Part shown: piece by piece, positions 37,498 through 49,500 of the stretch | How positions within the stretch are numbered: the first letter of the stretch is position 1 | Layout: each line of letters begins with the position of its first letter | Origin: Colias croceus | Taxonomy: Eukaryota > Arthropoda > Insecta > Lepidoptera > Pieridae | Reading direction: 5' to 3' | NCBI RefSeq assembly: GCF_905220415.1 | Contig: NC_059543.1 | Span: 3,472,001 to 3,536,000, forward strand | Length of the DNA: 64,000 nucleotides | Made by a program: the position numbers and the translations under genes | The notes under the pieces: generated by a model | Told to the model about the DNA's origin: nothing | The model's input: only the letters and a program-made list of their open reading frames with translations | Databases searched by the model: none

Positions 37498-37652
37498 ACT
37501 GTATAAATTCAAACGTGCTCAAATATCCAAGAAGTATAGCGACTGCGACGGTTCTTAATATCTGTTTTCCCATTACACGAGACAAGCCAGTATTACCAAA
37601 ACAAAAAAATCCTTAGCAATATGCATGTAGAGTTGACTCTATAATTAAATAT

Positions 37653-37770
37653 CTAATAAATAAATAAATAAATATTATAGGACATTATTACACAAATCGA
37701 CCTAGTCCCACAGTAAGCTCAATTAAGGCTTGTGTTGTGGGTACTAGGCGACGATAAATATAATATTTAA
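37653..37770 (-). mobile_element. 3'-end fragment of a retroposon, minus orientation
   Basis: On the minus strand it reads GCCTAGTACCCACAACACAA, then TGTGGGACTAGGTCG, then an AT-rich stretch with (ATTT)n at its end. I recognise this as a very common lepidopteran retroposon 3' end. Confidence 0.6.
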
Positions 37771-38445
37771 TAAATACATATCGATGCTTTACAGCCAATA
37801 AAGGATAACCGCCACCTATAAAATTGTTCATGAGAGTGGTTTAAAGTGCAAAATATAAAAAAAAAAATCATAAAAAAAATTGTATAGACCCCAAAAAGCT
37901 GGAGATGAATTCAATATAGCATTGAATTTAGTACTTATTAAATGACGTTTTTATTTTTCCATTATATAGCGCAAAATACAATTTACTGTCACTTATCCTC
38001 AAATGGTTTTTATTTTGTAAACAGGAAAAATGGCATAAGTGTAAATACTTGAATTTTTTGCTTGAGCATAAATGACGTAATTCTAATTTAAATGTTATAT
38101 ACATCGAAGAAAAATGTCACAAGCAAAAGTTTTAGGGAAAAAATATCGGTAAATACTGTGTAAGGAGCTACCGAATAAAAATTAACTGTATGCAAAACTG
38201 TATAAAGTTAAATTTTGTAACGGAAATATTTTGCATAAGATACTGAAACTTGCTTTGCCCCAAATTTTGCTTTAGGGATGTAAATAATTAGAAGACATCA
38301 ATATTTATCAAATCAGTCTTTATTTGACGTATTAATAGCACATAACATAAGCATCACAAAATCAAAAACAAAATAAAAAAAAGCATCTCCGACGAATGGC
38401 TCTTACATAGCCGAGCTCAAATTAACTTAAAAATAACAAAGGTAA

Positions 38446-40345
38446 TTTTTTTTTTTTTTATGTCAGAGCAAGCAAAGGAGCAGGTGGGCCACCTGATGTT
38501 AAGTGGTCACCACCGCCCATAAACACTTGTAACACAAGGAGTGTTACAGGTGCTTTGCCGGCCTTTAATGTACAAATAAGCTCTTTTCTTGAAGGCCCCA
38601 ATGTCGTAGTTGTTCGGGAACACCGCAGGTGGCAGATCGTTCCACAGTTTCACCGTACGCGGAAGGAAGTTACGGGTAAAGCGGACAGTGGTGGAGCGCC
38701 AACCATCCAGATGGTGCGGATGGAACTGGTTTTTACGGCGTGTGGTCCGGTGGTGGAACTGTGCGGCTGGTATAAGGTGGAACAATTCCTCAGAGCACTC
38801 CCCGTAGTAGATTCTGTACAGTATACAGAGAGACGCAACGTCTCTCCGCACTGACAGTGGATCGAGCCTATCGGAAAGCCTACGGTCATCGACAATTCGA
38901 GCTGCTCGACGTTGGATGCGGTCAAGTGGAAGGAGTTGATACTGTGGGGCTCCGGCCCAGAGATGAGAACAGTACTCCATATGCGGTCGCACCTGAGCCT
39001 TGTACAGCTGAAGTCGGTGGGCCGGCTTGAAGTACTGTCTCGATCTACTGAGCAAACCAAGTTTTTTCGAGGCTAATTTAGCTTTCGCTTCCAAATGACT
39101 GCGGACACTCGAGATTTCAACTCCGAGGATTCCGATTTTCGGCGATATACTAAGGGGAGTACTCTTAAACCGAGGTTCTACGACAAATGGGGTCTTTTTA
39201 GCGGTAAACGCGCAAACCTGTGTCTTTAGGGGATTGAACTCGACAAGATTAAGTTCGCCCCACTCCGAGACTTCTTGGAGAGAAGACTCGACTTCAGACA
39301 CAAGTTAGTTTCGACTCTCATTGAGGCTTTCCTTTGAGGTGTTTGCACGGCCGGGATAAAGAGCATCCCCCGTACTGTCGTCTGCATAGCAATGAATGTT
39401 ACTGATTTGTAACAAATCATTGATATGCAGAAGGAACAGTGTAGGAGATAGCACGCAGCCTTGTGGGACACCAGCGTTAACATGAAGAGGCTTAGAGGAA
39501 GAACCGTCGATGACGACCTTAATGCTCCTCTCTTCCAGGAAGCTGGCAACCCAATCGCATAACCTTGCAGGAAGTCCGAAAGATGGTAATTTCGCTAGAA
39601 GTGCCTTGTGCCAGACCCGATCGAAGGCTTTCGCTACATCCAAACTTACAGCCAATGCCTCCCCTTTACTCTCAACCGCCTCCGCCCATCTGTGAGTGAG
39701 GTACACCAAAAGATCACCAGTCGAGCGACCACTACGGAAACCGTATTGCCGGTCGCTTAACAACTGGTTCTCCTCCAGATACCTCATGAGCTGGCAGTTA
39801 ATAATGGATTCCATTATTTTGGAGAGTAAAGAAGTGATGGCGATCGGTCTGTAGTTAGACGGATTTGAGCGATCGGCTTTTTTAGGGATTGGGTGGACAA
39901 GAGCAGTGTTCCACGAATTCGGGACAATGCCTTTGGCGTAAGAGAGCCGAAAAAGACGCGTTACAACCGGTGCCAACTCAGGAGCACATGTCCTAAGCAC
40001 AATAGGGGAGACTCCATCCGGCCCAGTCGACTTATGGATGTCAAGGGAAAAGAGAGCGTTTCGAACGGCACGTTGTGTGAAGCGTATATCCGCCATTGAA
40101 TGGTTGCACCGCGGGATGGTCGGCGGTGTCATTCCCCTGTCATCAAGTGTCGAGTTCCTAGCAAAGAGAGCGCCCAAGAGTTCGGCTTTCTATTTAGCGG
40201 AATGGGCCAGAGAGTCTTCGTCCTTGTGCAAAGGTGGAAAGGATGAACGACAAAAGTTACCTTGGATGGCCTTGGCGAGGGACCAAAACGCCCTTGTTCC
40301 CGAAGGAAGTCGCGCTAGTCTATCGCCAAGTGCACCAATATAACT
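38446..40345 (-). mobile_element. 5'-truncated non-LTR retrotransposon (family B), degenerate
   Basis: This minus-strand LINE fragment is related to family A (6346-8082) but clearly a different family. It ends in a 3' UTR containing GGTGGGCCACCTGATGTTAA (as read on the plus strand) and a T-tract at 38446-38459, the reverse of a poly(A) tail. The 5' break is near 40345. Both open pieces lie in the same frame and are separated only by stop codons. Confidence 0.85.
38507..40330 (-). pseudogene. Reverse transcriptase of LINE family B with two in-frame stops
   Basis: The frame stays the same throughout, interrupted only by TAG at 40190-40192 and TAA at 39305-39307; I see no frameshift. Blocks recognisable in order on the minus strand: KSTGPDGVSP, NYRPIAITSLL, QYGFRSGRSTGDLL, SLDVAKAFDRVWH, AGVPQGCVLS, CYADDS, then after the second stop the thumb and C-terminal part (CSHLWAGAPQYQLLPLDRIQ). 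The protein would be a LINE reverse transcriptase of the same kind as family A, but this copy cannot make a full product. Stops without indels suggest moderate age. Confidence 0.85.
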
Positions 40346-41536
40346 AGATTTTTTAAATAGAATTCAACGTTTTGTAATTTTTATGTATATTTAATTTTGT
40401 TCTGTGTAGGTATTTCTCATAGAAAACATTACAAAATTTAAAAAAAAGAACTGCAACTTTAACAAACAAAGTTTTCTTAACATTAATTAAGATTAATGAA
40501 ATCAGTCTTCTCATCGCGAAGCCGCTTGGGCTCGTAGGTTTGGGGAAACGATACCGATAACCACCATTCCAAACTGTTTTTAAACAGATAAACGACAAAT
40601 AGGATGAAAACAAATTAGCATAAACGTATTTTTCATTTCTGCTATTTTATCCTAAGCGTCAAAATTTCTTCTGTTTCGGGAGGGAAAAAAAGTATAAGCG
40701 ACAAACTATTATTAAATATTTATAGGGACAAATGTAGTATCCGCCATTTAAGTGTTTAAAGACTAACCGGAAAAAAAATGCTAAACACCAAATTAAGTCT
40801 CAAAAATGTTGCCTTTCTATATCAAACGACAATTTTGTTTTTTGAAGGCACGAGCGTAAAGTACTAAATGAAATTTAACAAAAAATTACAGCGAAGCAAA
40901 TTATCTTAAACGCATATTTTTTTTATACTTGCCTTCAGGCAAAATGGTTTAACGTTAAAATATCTGGGGGCACGGTAGTGCCCCCGCCAAGACGAGCCAA
41001 GCGAACAAGCGAAGCGCACGGGCACTACCTACCTTTTCTTGAAGCGCTTCGTCGTTTTTTTGAACCCTCATAACTTGGGTTTGGATTATGCTAGATCAAC
41101 AAAATTTTCGGGATATATTGTCAATAGCGGACTTATTGAATATATTAAGTTTTAATTACATTAGCTTTTATACTTCAGATTTTATTTATATCTAAAAAAC
41201 GCTAATTTCGTCACTGACTCACTGATGATCATCAAAATTCTTAAGGTATTTCCTAAAGTCCTAGAAAGCTGAAATTTTGTATGTAAGCTAGTATTAGCAC
41301 ACAAACAACAAAAAAATTATAAAACTTGTAACTTTCATCCCCCAACCCCTTAAACTAGGGGATGGGTGTTTGTATGAGACCTGTAATTTTAAATTAAATT
41401 TTGATGACGCTAGAGGTCTAATCTAATAATCTAAAACTTGGTTCCCCTAGATATATATATGTATAGGTACTCCTTGTTAAAAAAAAAATTAATCGACATA
41501 TAAAATTTTGTTACAAACAACTTACAAAAAGAAATG
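40346..41536. other. Non-coding repeat-like stretch with terminal-type hairpin
   Basis: 40966-40985 is a hairpin with an 8-bp GC-rich stem (GGGGGCAC, GGTA loop, GTGCCCCC). From there to about 41460 the sequence has the feel of a non-autonomous element, with GCCAAGACGAGCC at 40987 and a smaller C/G hairpin at about 41338-41367. I cannot name the family. There is no gene. Confidence 0.45.
40966..40985. repeat. GC-rich hairpin
   Basis: Perfect 8-bp stem with loop GGTA in an AT-rich setting. Such hairpins occur at Helitron ends, but no CTRR terminus follows in either direction at the expected distance, so that identity is unproven. Confidence 0.65.
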
Positions 41537-41973
41537 AAATCCCACCAAAACATTTTCATGTAAAATGTTGCCAAGACGAGCCCATATGACTCGCACTGTC
41601 AAAAAGTTATCAGATCTCATGTAGAGCCAAGCTTCTAACACTACACGCCCTAACTCTACAAGGCCTAACTTCACAAACTCTACACCTTAGTCAAAATATG
41701 TGGCTTGGCCGTTCGTTACTACAAGAACTATTGTATAACACAAAAGTAATGAACAGTGAATTAATTTTTCACCTTACGTCGATGTGAATGTAGCGAAATG
41801 GCCAAGCCACATATTTTGACTAAGGTGTAGAGTTTGTGAAGTTAGGCCTTGTAGAGTTAGGGCGTGTAGTGTTAGAAGCTTGGCTCTACATGAGATCTGA
41901 TAACTTTTTGACAGTGCGAGTCATATGGGCTCGTCTTGGCAACATTTTACATGAAAATGTTTTGGTGGGATTT
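41537..41973. mobile_element. Foldback element: perfect 174-bp inverted repeat, 89-bp spacer
   Basis: The arms 41537-41710 and 41800-41973 are exact reverse complements as far as I can read, with no indel. The ends read AAATCCCACCAAAAC and GTTTTGGTGGGATTT. The spacer has no coding capacity; GTTCGTTACT and AGTAATGAAC inside it form a further, imperfect stem. No clear target duplication is visible. Perfect identity of the arms implies very recent origin or continuing gene conversion. A transcript would form a long double-stranded RNA. Confidence 0.9.
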
Positions 41974-42199
41974 AAAATTTTACAGGAAGCCCAAAAAGTA
42001 TAAAGGTTGTTTGTATTGAAATATTTTTGATTAACTACCAAAATGCATTCCACACAAAAAAATCTGTCGTTTAAGACGAAGAAATTTGGCCTTAGTCTTT
42101 GATTTTACTACCGCCTAACCGACTTAAAGTTTAACCTAGAGATTTGTGAACTAGACCAAACGACGCAGAAAAAAAAGAGCAATTCAGCGGTATATATAA

Positions 42200-42383
42200 G
42201 TCCGTTCTCCAAAAAATGGCGCTTATCCCTTTTTGGCTGTAAGTCATCGATATATAGATAACACCCAGACCCAAGAACAAATAATTGAGTTCATCACACA
42301 AATATTTGCCCTGACCGGGGATCGAACCCGGGACCGTCGGCTCAGTAGGCAGTTGCTTTACCACTGCGCCAACCGCGTCGTCA
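42200..42383 (-). mobile_element. tRNA-derived SINE
   Basis: On the minus strand the head reads like a tRNA: TTGGCGCAGTGGTAAAGC (A-box region) and GGTTCGATCCC (B box), followed by a non-tRNA body with ATTTGTGTGATGAACTC and GGGTCTGGGTGTTATCTA. That body is typical of lepidopteran SINEs. The A and B boxes would form an internal RNA polymerase III promoter. The 3' boundary is uncertain and may extend left to about 42150. Confidence 0.8.
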
Positions 42384-43071
42384 AGTATAATTAAGCTTAA
42401 TGAGCCGTTAAATTTATTAGTAAATATTTCAAACACCGCATAATGAAATATTTCGTTAACGTCGAATTATTATAATATTTAGCATTCCCAAAACCAATAC
42501 TACCTAATCGTTCGTATCGTAAAATACGAATTGATTTAGTTAATTGATACTACATTAAAGCTTAATATATTTTCAATTAGTACATCCAATTTTATACAGA
42601 TAATTTAAAGCTCCAGTGAAATTCATTAATTGGCATTCGCTACTAAACATGCATAATTGATAGGTTCTGTAAATGTGTAATGTTATATGTGATCCCGGAC
42701 GTACCGAAATTCACTATAGTAGATTAGTGGTTTTATTTCAAAGTTTGGTTTAATTATATTCCATCTGTTTATCTTTTATCCAGGTATTAAAGGGCTTCGT
42801 TTATAGGATTATCATCGTTTGTTTAATGCGTTAGAATTTACATTTATTTTTATAAATCGCTTTGTATTGGATTTAGGGCTTTTTAACAGCGTAAAATCTT
42901 CAATGTTGTTATTTTTATGTACTTTACCATACCTTAACACATAGTATAAAAATAATTATTTATTAAATTATGTCTCGGAGAAAGACAATCGAAGAAACGA
43001 AATGTTATTACACATTTTTTATCGTCATCGAAATTATTATTTTTTTACTTACACACATTTCTTTGCTCCAG

Positions 43072-43207
43072 GGTTGACACTAACGCCGTTCGTTCGTCAC
43101 TGGCAGCCCGCGGAGTACAAACCGCTAGGGCTGCGCCGGCGGCGGGCGGCGGCGCCCCCGCCTCCGCCGTCCACACCTCTGCGATTGTCGTTTAAAGCAC
43201 ATAACAG
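43072..43207 (+). CDS. Kul: Kul exon: N-terminal prodomain
   Basis: Begins after a good pyrimidine tract and CAG, ends before GTAATA, starts in phase 1 and ends with two bases of an Arg codon completed by the next exon. It encodes FVRHWQPAEYKPLG, matching the FIRHYEGLSYN-like start of ADAM10 prodomains, then an Arg/Ala/Pro-rich low-complexity run of GC-rich codons, then LRLSFKAHN. The intron that follows is 11,238 bp. Confidence 0.85.
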
Positions 43208-43512
43208 GTAATAATAATGAGATATATATTTATTAAAGCTATTTTTAATATGGAATCATGACATTTGGAATCATACTTCAGATTTTTATGACAGTTTTTA
43301 AGCTTTAACAGACGAAGTTGGAAGCAGTAATATGTTATTGTGATTATTTAAAAACAGTACCTATAACACCTGCTAATGGTGAACGAAACTTTATCTATAC
43401 ATTTAATAAATCTGTAGAAGGGTCAATTCTGTACATTGAAAATATTGAAAAAATAACTAGCAGGGGGTGTTACTGGATCGATACCAAACCCAAATATGTG
43501 ATTAAAAAAATT

Positions 43513-43549
<37 letters not shown>

Positions 43550-46500
43550 ATGTGAAGACATCACGTGAAAACTACCGGTTCGATTTCGATGAAACTTGGT
43601 ATAATTATACCTTATTATCCTGGGCGTAAAATAGGATACTTTTTATCCTGGAAAAATATGTAGAAAAAAAATTAATCTCAATTTTTCAGTTATCCATAGA
43701 CGTTGTTCTGTAGTAGGTACTACCGCGAACACACGTTGCGTATTATTATAGACCTAGCCGTATTTGGGTCCAATCGATATTTATAAGATGTCATTGTCCG
43801 AGTTACTCAAAATGGAGAAATAAACCATCCACGCAAAGACCGACATCCGCGCGGACGGAGTCGCGGGCGGAAGCTAGTCTGTAATAATAATATTTTCTAT
43901 TAAAAGTTAGTCGTATACCTATAGAGTGGTTAAACTATATCAAGCCAATGCTCGATTTAATTAAACAGCGTATGTCAAAGCCAATTAATTTCTAACTTGT
44001 TCGAGTACATGTGAACAAATAACAACAACATAAACTAGAAATATTTGCGGATTTTTAACGAAAACCACACAACAATGACTGTTTATAATGAAGTTTTCAA
44101 CTGAAAGCGTCGAGTGAAATCAAACGAACAATACGCCTCGATTTCATATTAATACCATGAAAACGGAAAATCACTTTTGTTTCGCTAACGATACTTTCAA
44201 TACACGGAACGCGACGCAAATGCAAATATGTGTAAAGCTCTTCGGTGTTTTTTCATACTAATTTTATTAAAGTTATCCGTCTCGAAGGGAAATAATTTAT
44301 ACGTGCTGATTTTATAATGTATCGTAAACCAAGTACCTAATAATAATGTAATCGTAGATTTCATTATTATTAGGTACTTGGTTTGAAACAAAAAAGTTAA
44401 ACGTGATTGCTTTCTTGTTATCGCTTTTTCGCAATACATTGATAATTTAAAAATGCTTAACAACTCTCTTTAATTTCTAATTAATATATTTACATTACGT
44501 CCAACCACAACAATAACATCAGAAAGCTCTCTACATATAGAATGCCAATCACCTTCCCACTATCTTTATTCCCTCAAACGATTAACAAAGCCGTTCATTT
44601 CACGTAATGCCCCATAAACTCGCATATATATGGACTATGGAGGTATATGTAAATGTTCGTGGACGAATACGACTCGCCGCAAGCCAGTCAATCGAACGTG
44701 TCCCAGACTAATCCATTTGTGAGTACAACCTCCATTCCCTTAATTAAAACGTTCCGACCGACCCCTTCACGGCTCTTTATTTTATACACTATTGAAAATA
44801 GATAAACTTTCCCGTTTTATATTAGTGCTACATGAGATCACGCTATTACGATTCTAATAAGCAACTCTTTGATATGGTTCCTACTGCATTAACTATTAGT
44901 TTATGGTATGTATTCAGTTTTATCTGCTGATACTAGTTATCGACTCGTATAATAAATTGTAAGACGGGTCTTTCTTTTCAAAACTTTGGTGTTTTTTGTT
45001 ATATAGAGCAATCTCTATAAATGTGTATTGTCTGCCTTTTGCAGACCTTTTTCTACCTGTGTTTCATACTTCCATAACTCACTGTACACTGTATAGATAT
45101 TCATTAATTTAAATTATCTGGGGTAATTAATCTCCGTTCTTAATTTCGTATATTATATCAGTTCATTACGCTTTAATAAATGAAATTCATACTACAAAAA
45201 GACATCTCTATGTGCTCATAAACTTTCACATTGAATTATTATCGATAAACGCGTCATTGTGTTCATGAACATCCGTTCCATCTCTTTGTGTATAAATGTC
45301 ACTGAAACTTAAATTCAAAGGGTAGAACGGGACTTTACTAGCATCATAATGGTAGCAGTAATAGCATGACTGATTATCAACAATTGAGGTCATATAACAA
45401 TCGATCAAAAGAGGATATGGTCAATTGCCAATCAGACAGTTAAGGGTTTGATCGAGGACCACAATTGCCTTATCATTTAAAATATCTAGGCTAAACGATC
45501 GCTGTACAGCTGCAGTCAATAGGTCTAGATGTTAAGTTGATAATTTCCTTTGAAAAGCATAAAGGCATTAAGGTATTGAAGCTGAGGTTTAACACAATGC
45601 TAATACAAGGCAACAATACGTATAGAATATACCTATTTCATATCAGTAATAGTGAGAATTGTATTTGTACCTTTATGACTTGGAAATACGTATGAAATAT
45701 AATCCAATTACGTTTCTTATTATATTACCAAGCTAAAAAATGACTGAAATAGACAAGACTCATTTTTCGGTTTACCAAAATAAGAATGTAATTCAAAAGA
45801 TGTGAAATGACTAAACAAATTTTTTATCATACATTGTGAACTACTCGAGTACTTTAGAACCATTAAAAATTCTCCAATAGGTAATATTTAATAAACTGTA
45901 AAGATGAAAGCCAACGAACCAAAGTAACTGCAGCTACTGACTCGAATCGGATAAATGATTTAACTTGATGCAATTTTCCTTCTCTTCCACTCGAGGATAA
46001 AGATGATAGGATTGAAAAACTTAGTTTAACGTCATATAAAATGTTCTTTTTGATAAAACTAAATACAAACTCTTCGATCATTTAACATTACAAAGCCTTA
46101 GAATGGTTTGATAAATTCGAACACCGTCATAAATATATATTGAACGTATTGTATTTCAAAAATATGCAGAATTTTATTAAAAATACTCTTTGTTGGCTAA
46201 ATTAACTGTGGCAATCAAACCAACAAAGCTTTTATTGATTCTTCTTTCGGCAAACACTCGAATGAGGGATTTAGAAAGTTTTATTGTAAGGGACGCGAGC
46301 GTCAAAGTAACTTCTCAACTCAGTGTTAGATTATTTCGTAGATGAAATATATTAATAGTGAAGACAAGTGCAAAGCCCTGCAAGACATTGTGGACAGCTA
46401 CCAGCAGTGCTCTAGTCACCATGAAAAGGCTCTCAGCCGTATTGCGGAGTTGGAATGTAGCTTAATGGAAGTGGAAGAGAACAATCCCAAGCGGCAATGC

Positions 46501-49500
46501 AACACACCAAGTAGTCTTCATGATGAATTTGTTGAATGTGGACAGTTAAGTGGTTCTGTAAACTTTAAAAAGATCAATTTCTCTTCGCATAACAAGTTAA
46601 AAAAATATCTTAGATTAAGTAAGTTCATCAAGCGTACGCAATCAATTGTAAGAAAGAGTTCTTCAAAAAATGTAGTTCAATTAGAGAAAGCCAACAAAAA
46701 CCTGCATCAGGAATTAGATAAATATCAAAGGGATCTAGATTATTATAAAATCTTGTATGATGTAGAAACAACTGAACTTAAGGAGAAGATAGACTCCTTA
46801 AGTCAAATGTTAAATGATGTGAACCAGAAATATTCTTCTGCCCAAATGCAAATTAACGAGCATATACAACAGGCAGATCACCTTATTAAGTTGAGCAATG
46901 AGAATATGGATCGTTTTGAGTCTCTGACCAATAAATATGTATGTCAGTGTTCAAACAGTGACAATGAGCAACCGTCGCCCCATAAGTCTGACTACACAGA
47001 CATACATAGTGGTAAACCCAATACCACAAATTCAACCAGTAATACTAAACACCTTTCAAAGCAGGAATTGATTGTGTTGTCAGATAATATTGGTCAGGGA
47101 TTTGGCGCTATGCTTAACAATTTAGGGCTTATAGTTACTAATGTTTGTACCCCTAACAGTTCATTTAAATATATAATCAAATCACTGGATCATTTCAGCT
47201 TTAATAAGAATAATATTGTAATTATATTATATGGGGACAGTTTAAATATAAATAATAAGGATATTGATGTAGGATTTAAAAAAATGTTAGATATTAGTAG
47301 TAGGACTAAATGTAAATTTATGTTGTGTACATTGCCATACCTACCTGGTTTAACACAAGAACAAAATAGATTAATTCATAATATGAATTTAAAATTGTAT
47401 AACCTAACAAATCATCATCGTGATGCATTTATTTACTTTGACATTAACTTATGTATTAAATCTTTTACTTTGACAAAGAATACAGTGTATCTGCAATAGT
47501 AGTTATTATAATATACATCAACCTAGGTTAAGTGTTGACAGTCAATCTAGCCCTAAGCTAGATTTAAACTAGTATATAAGACAACAGCTAAGCAGTCTTT
47601 TACCATAGTGCATCAAAATATTCAAGGCTTGGCTAGCAAATTGTTAGAAATAGAATTGTTTCTGAATGATAACAATATTAAAATATTTTGTGTAACAGAA
47701 CATTGGCTTAAACAATGTCAGTCGTTAGTAAATATTGAAAATTACAAATTAAAGAGTATATACTTTAGGACGCAGGCTATTCACGGAGGTTCTGTTATTT
47801 TTGTACATGATAGTGTAAAATGTAAAGAACGAACTGACATTGTTAGTCTTTCTGTAGAACGGACCATTGAACTGTCCTGTGTGGAGCTGGAGCGTTATAT
47901 TATTGTTTGCGTTTATAGACCCCCTTCCAGTGACTATAATATGTTTGAGAAAGTCATGGAAGAAATATTAAAGCGTCTAAGCAGGAGTAAAAAAAAAGTT
48001 ATAGTATGTGGTGATTTTAATATTGATTTACTTTTACAAACACAAACGGCTACACGAATTGTTAATTTATTTCAGTCATTTAATCTATATAAACTTTTTA
48101 ACGAACCCACACGAATTACACCTACTTCTGCAACCTGTATTGATAATATATACTGTGACTGCATCTGTTTAGAGAAAAATATTCTCAATACATTGACTTC
48201 GGATCACTGTGGCCAGAAAGTAGTTTTTGAATGGGATTGCATACCTACATTTAAAAGGATTAATGTTAGGCCTATAACTAAAAAAGGCATTAATAAATTT
48301 AAGAATAATATTAATAAAAACCTGCCCGTACTAAATGATCAATCCTTTCCTAATAGTCCTTGTGAAATGTTTAAAAATCTTTTTAATTTAGTACATAATG
48401 AATTTGAAAAAATATTTAAAGTTAAATCTTTAAATATTACCAAGGATTTACCATTTAGTAAATGGGCGACAGCTAGTATACATAGGTGCAGGAACATTCT
48501 TTATGAATTATATGGTATGAAGCAATATAATAAAGACCCATCTTTTCTTAGTTATGTTAGAAATTACTCAAAAATTTTTAAAAAAGTTTGTTTTACTGCA
48601 AAGCGTTTGTATATCAAAGAAAAAATACGCGACTCTGATAATAAAGTTAAAACAGTTTGGTCTATTATTAATGGTGAAATGGGTAAAAGCAAATCAAGTA
48701 ATACCATAAAACTTGTAAATAATGACAGGGTTATTGACAAAAGTGCTGATGTTGCGCTTGCTTTTGAAGAATTCTTCAGTAGTGTCCCTGCTACTATTAC
48801 TAATAGTTTAAATTCGTCTTCAGCACTTGCAGAAACCTTTTTGAGAGACCATGTTGCGGGGTGCAGTACATTATTTGAATTACGACACGTAACTGCTAGT
48901 GATATTGTTACTGCCTTTAAGACGCTTAATCTAAAAAATACTTGTGATCTTTGGGGAATGTCCGTAAATTTAGTTAATAATATAATAGAAAATATTGCGA
49001 AAAATTTAGCTTTCATATTTAATAAGTGTTGTGACTATGGTACATTTCCTAATTTACTAAAGCTTAGTAAAGTTATACCTCTATTTAAGAAGGGCGATCA
49101 AGAAGACTGTAACAATTATAGACCTATCTCTATTTTACCAACATTAAGTAAGGTATTCGAGAAGTTAATATTAAACCAATTGAGTAGTCATTTTGCATCT
49201 AATAATTTACTGCACACCAAACAGTTTGGTTTCACAAAGGGGCGCTCAACCACAGATGCTGGAGTTGCACTTCTAACACATATTTATAAAGCATGGGAAA
49301 ACTCAAAAAATGCTCTGGGGATATTTTGTGACCTCTCCAAGGCATTTGACTGCGTTGAACATTGTACTTTGTTACGTAAACTTAATCACTATGGAATTAC
49401 AGGAAAAGCCCAGAACCTCATAGCGTCATACCTGCATGATAGGATACAGACTGTAGTTGTTAATGGAGAACGTTCTAGCGGTGCGTCAATTAACATTGGT

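Noticed and set aside
40960..41460. Helitron end suggested by the GC-rich hairpin
   Set aside because: No CTRR terminus sits at the right distance from the hairpin and no TC start is identifiable, so it is listed only as a hairpin in a repeat-like stretch.
42300..42383. Possible tRNA gene on the minus strand
   Set aside because: A- and B-box regions are present, but the sequence continues into a SINE body and the acceptor arms do not pair like a functional tRNA. It is called a SINE instead.
43002..43071. Upstream extension of the first visible Kul exon into an ATG-started frame
   Set aside because: The stretch is a pyrimidine-rich acceptor region ending in CAG and lacks a signal peptide or prodomain similarity.
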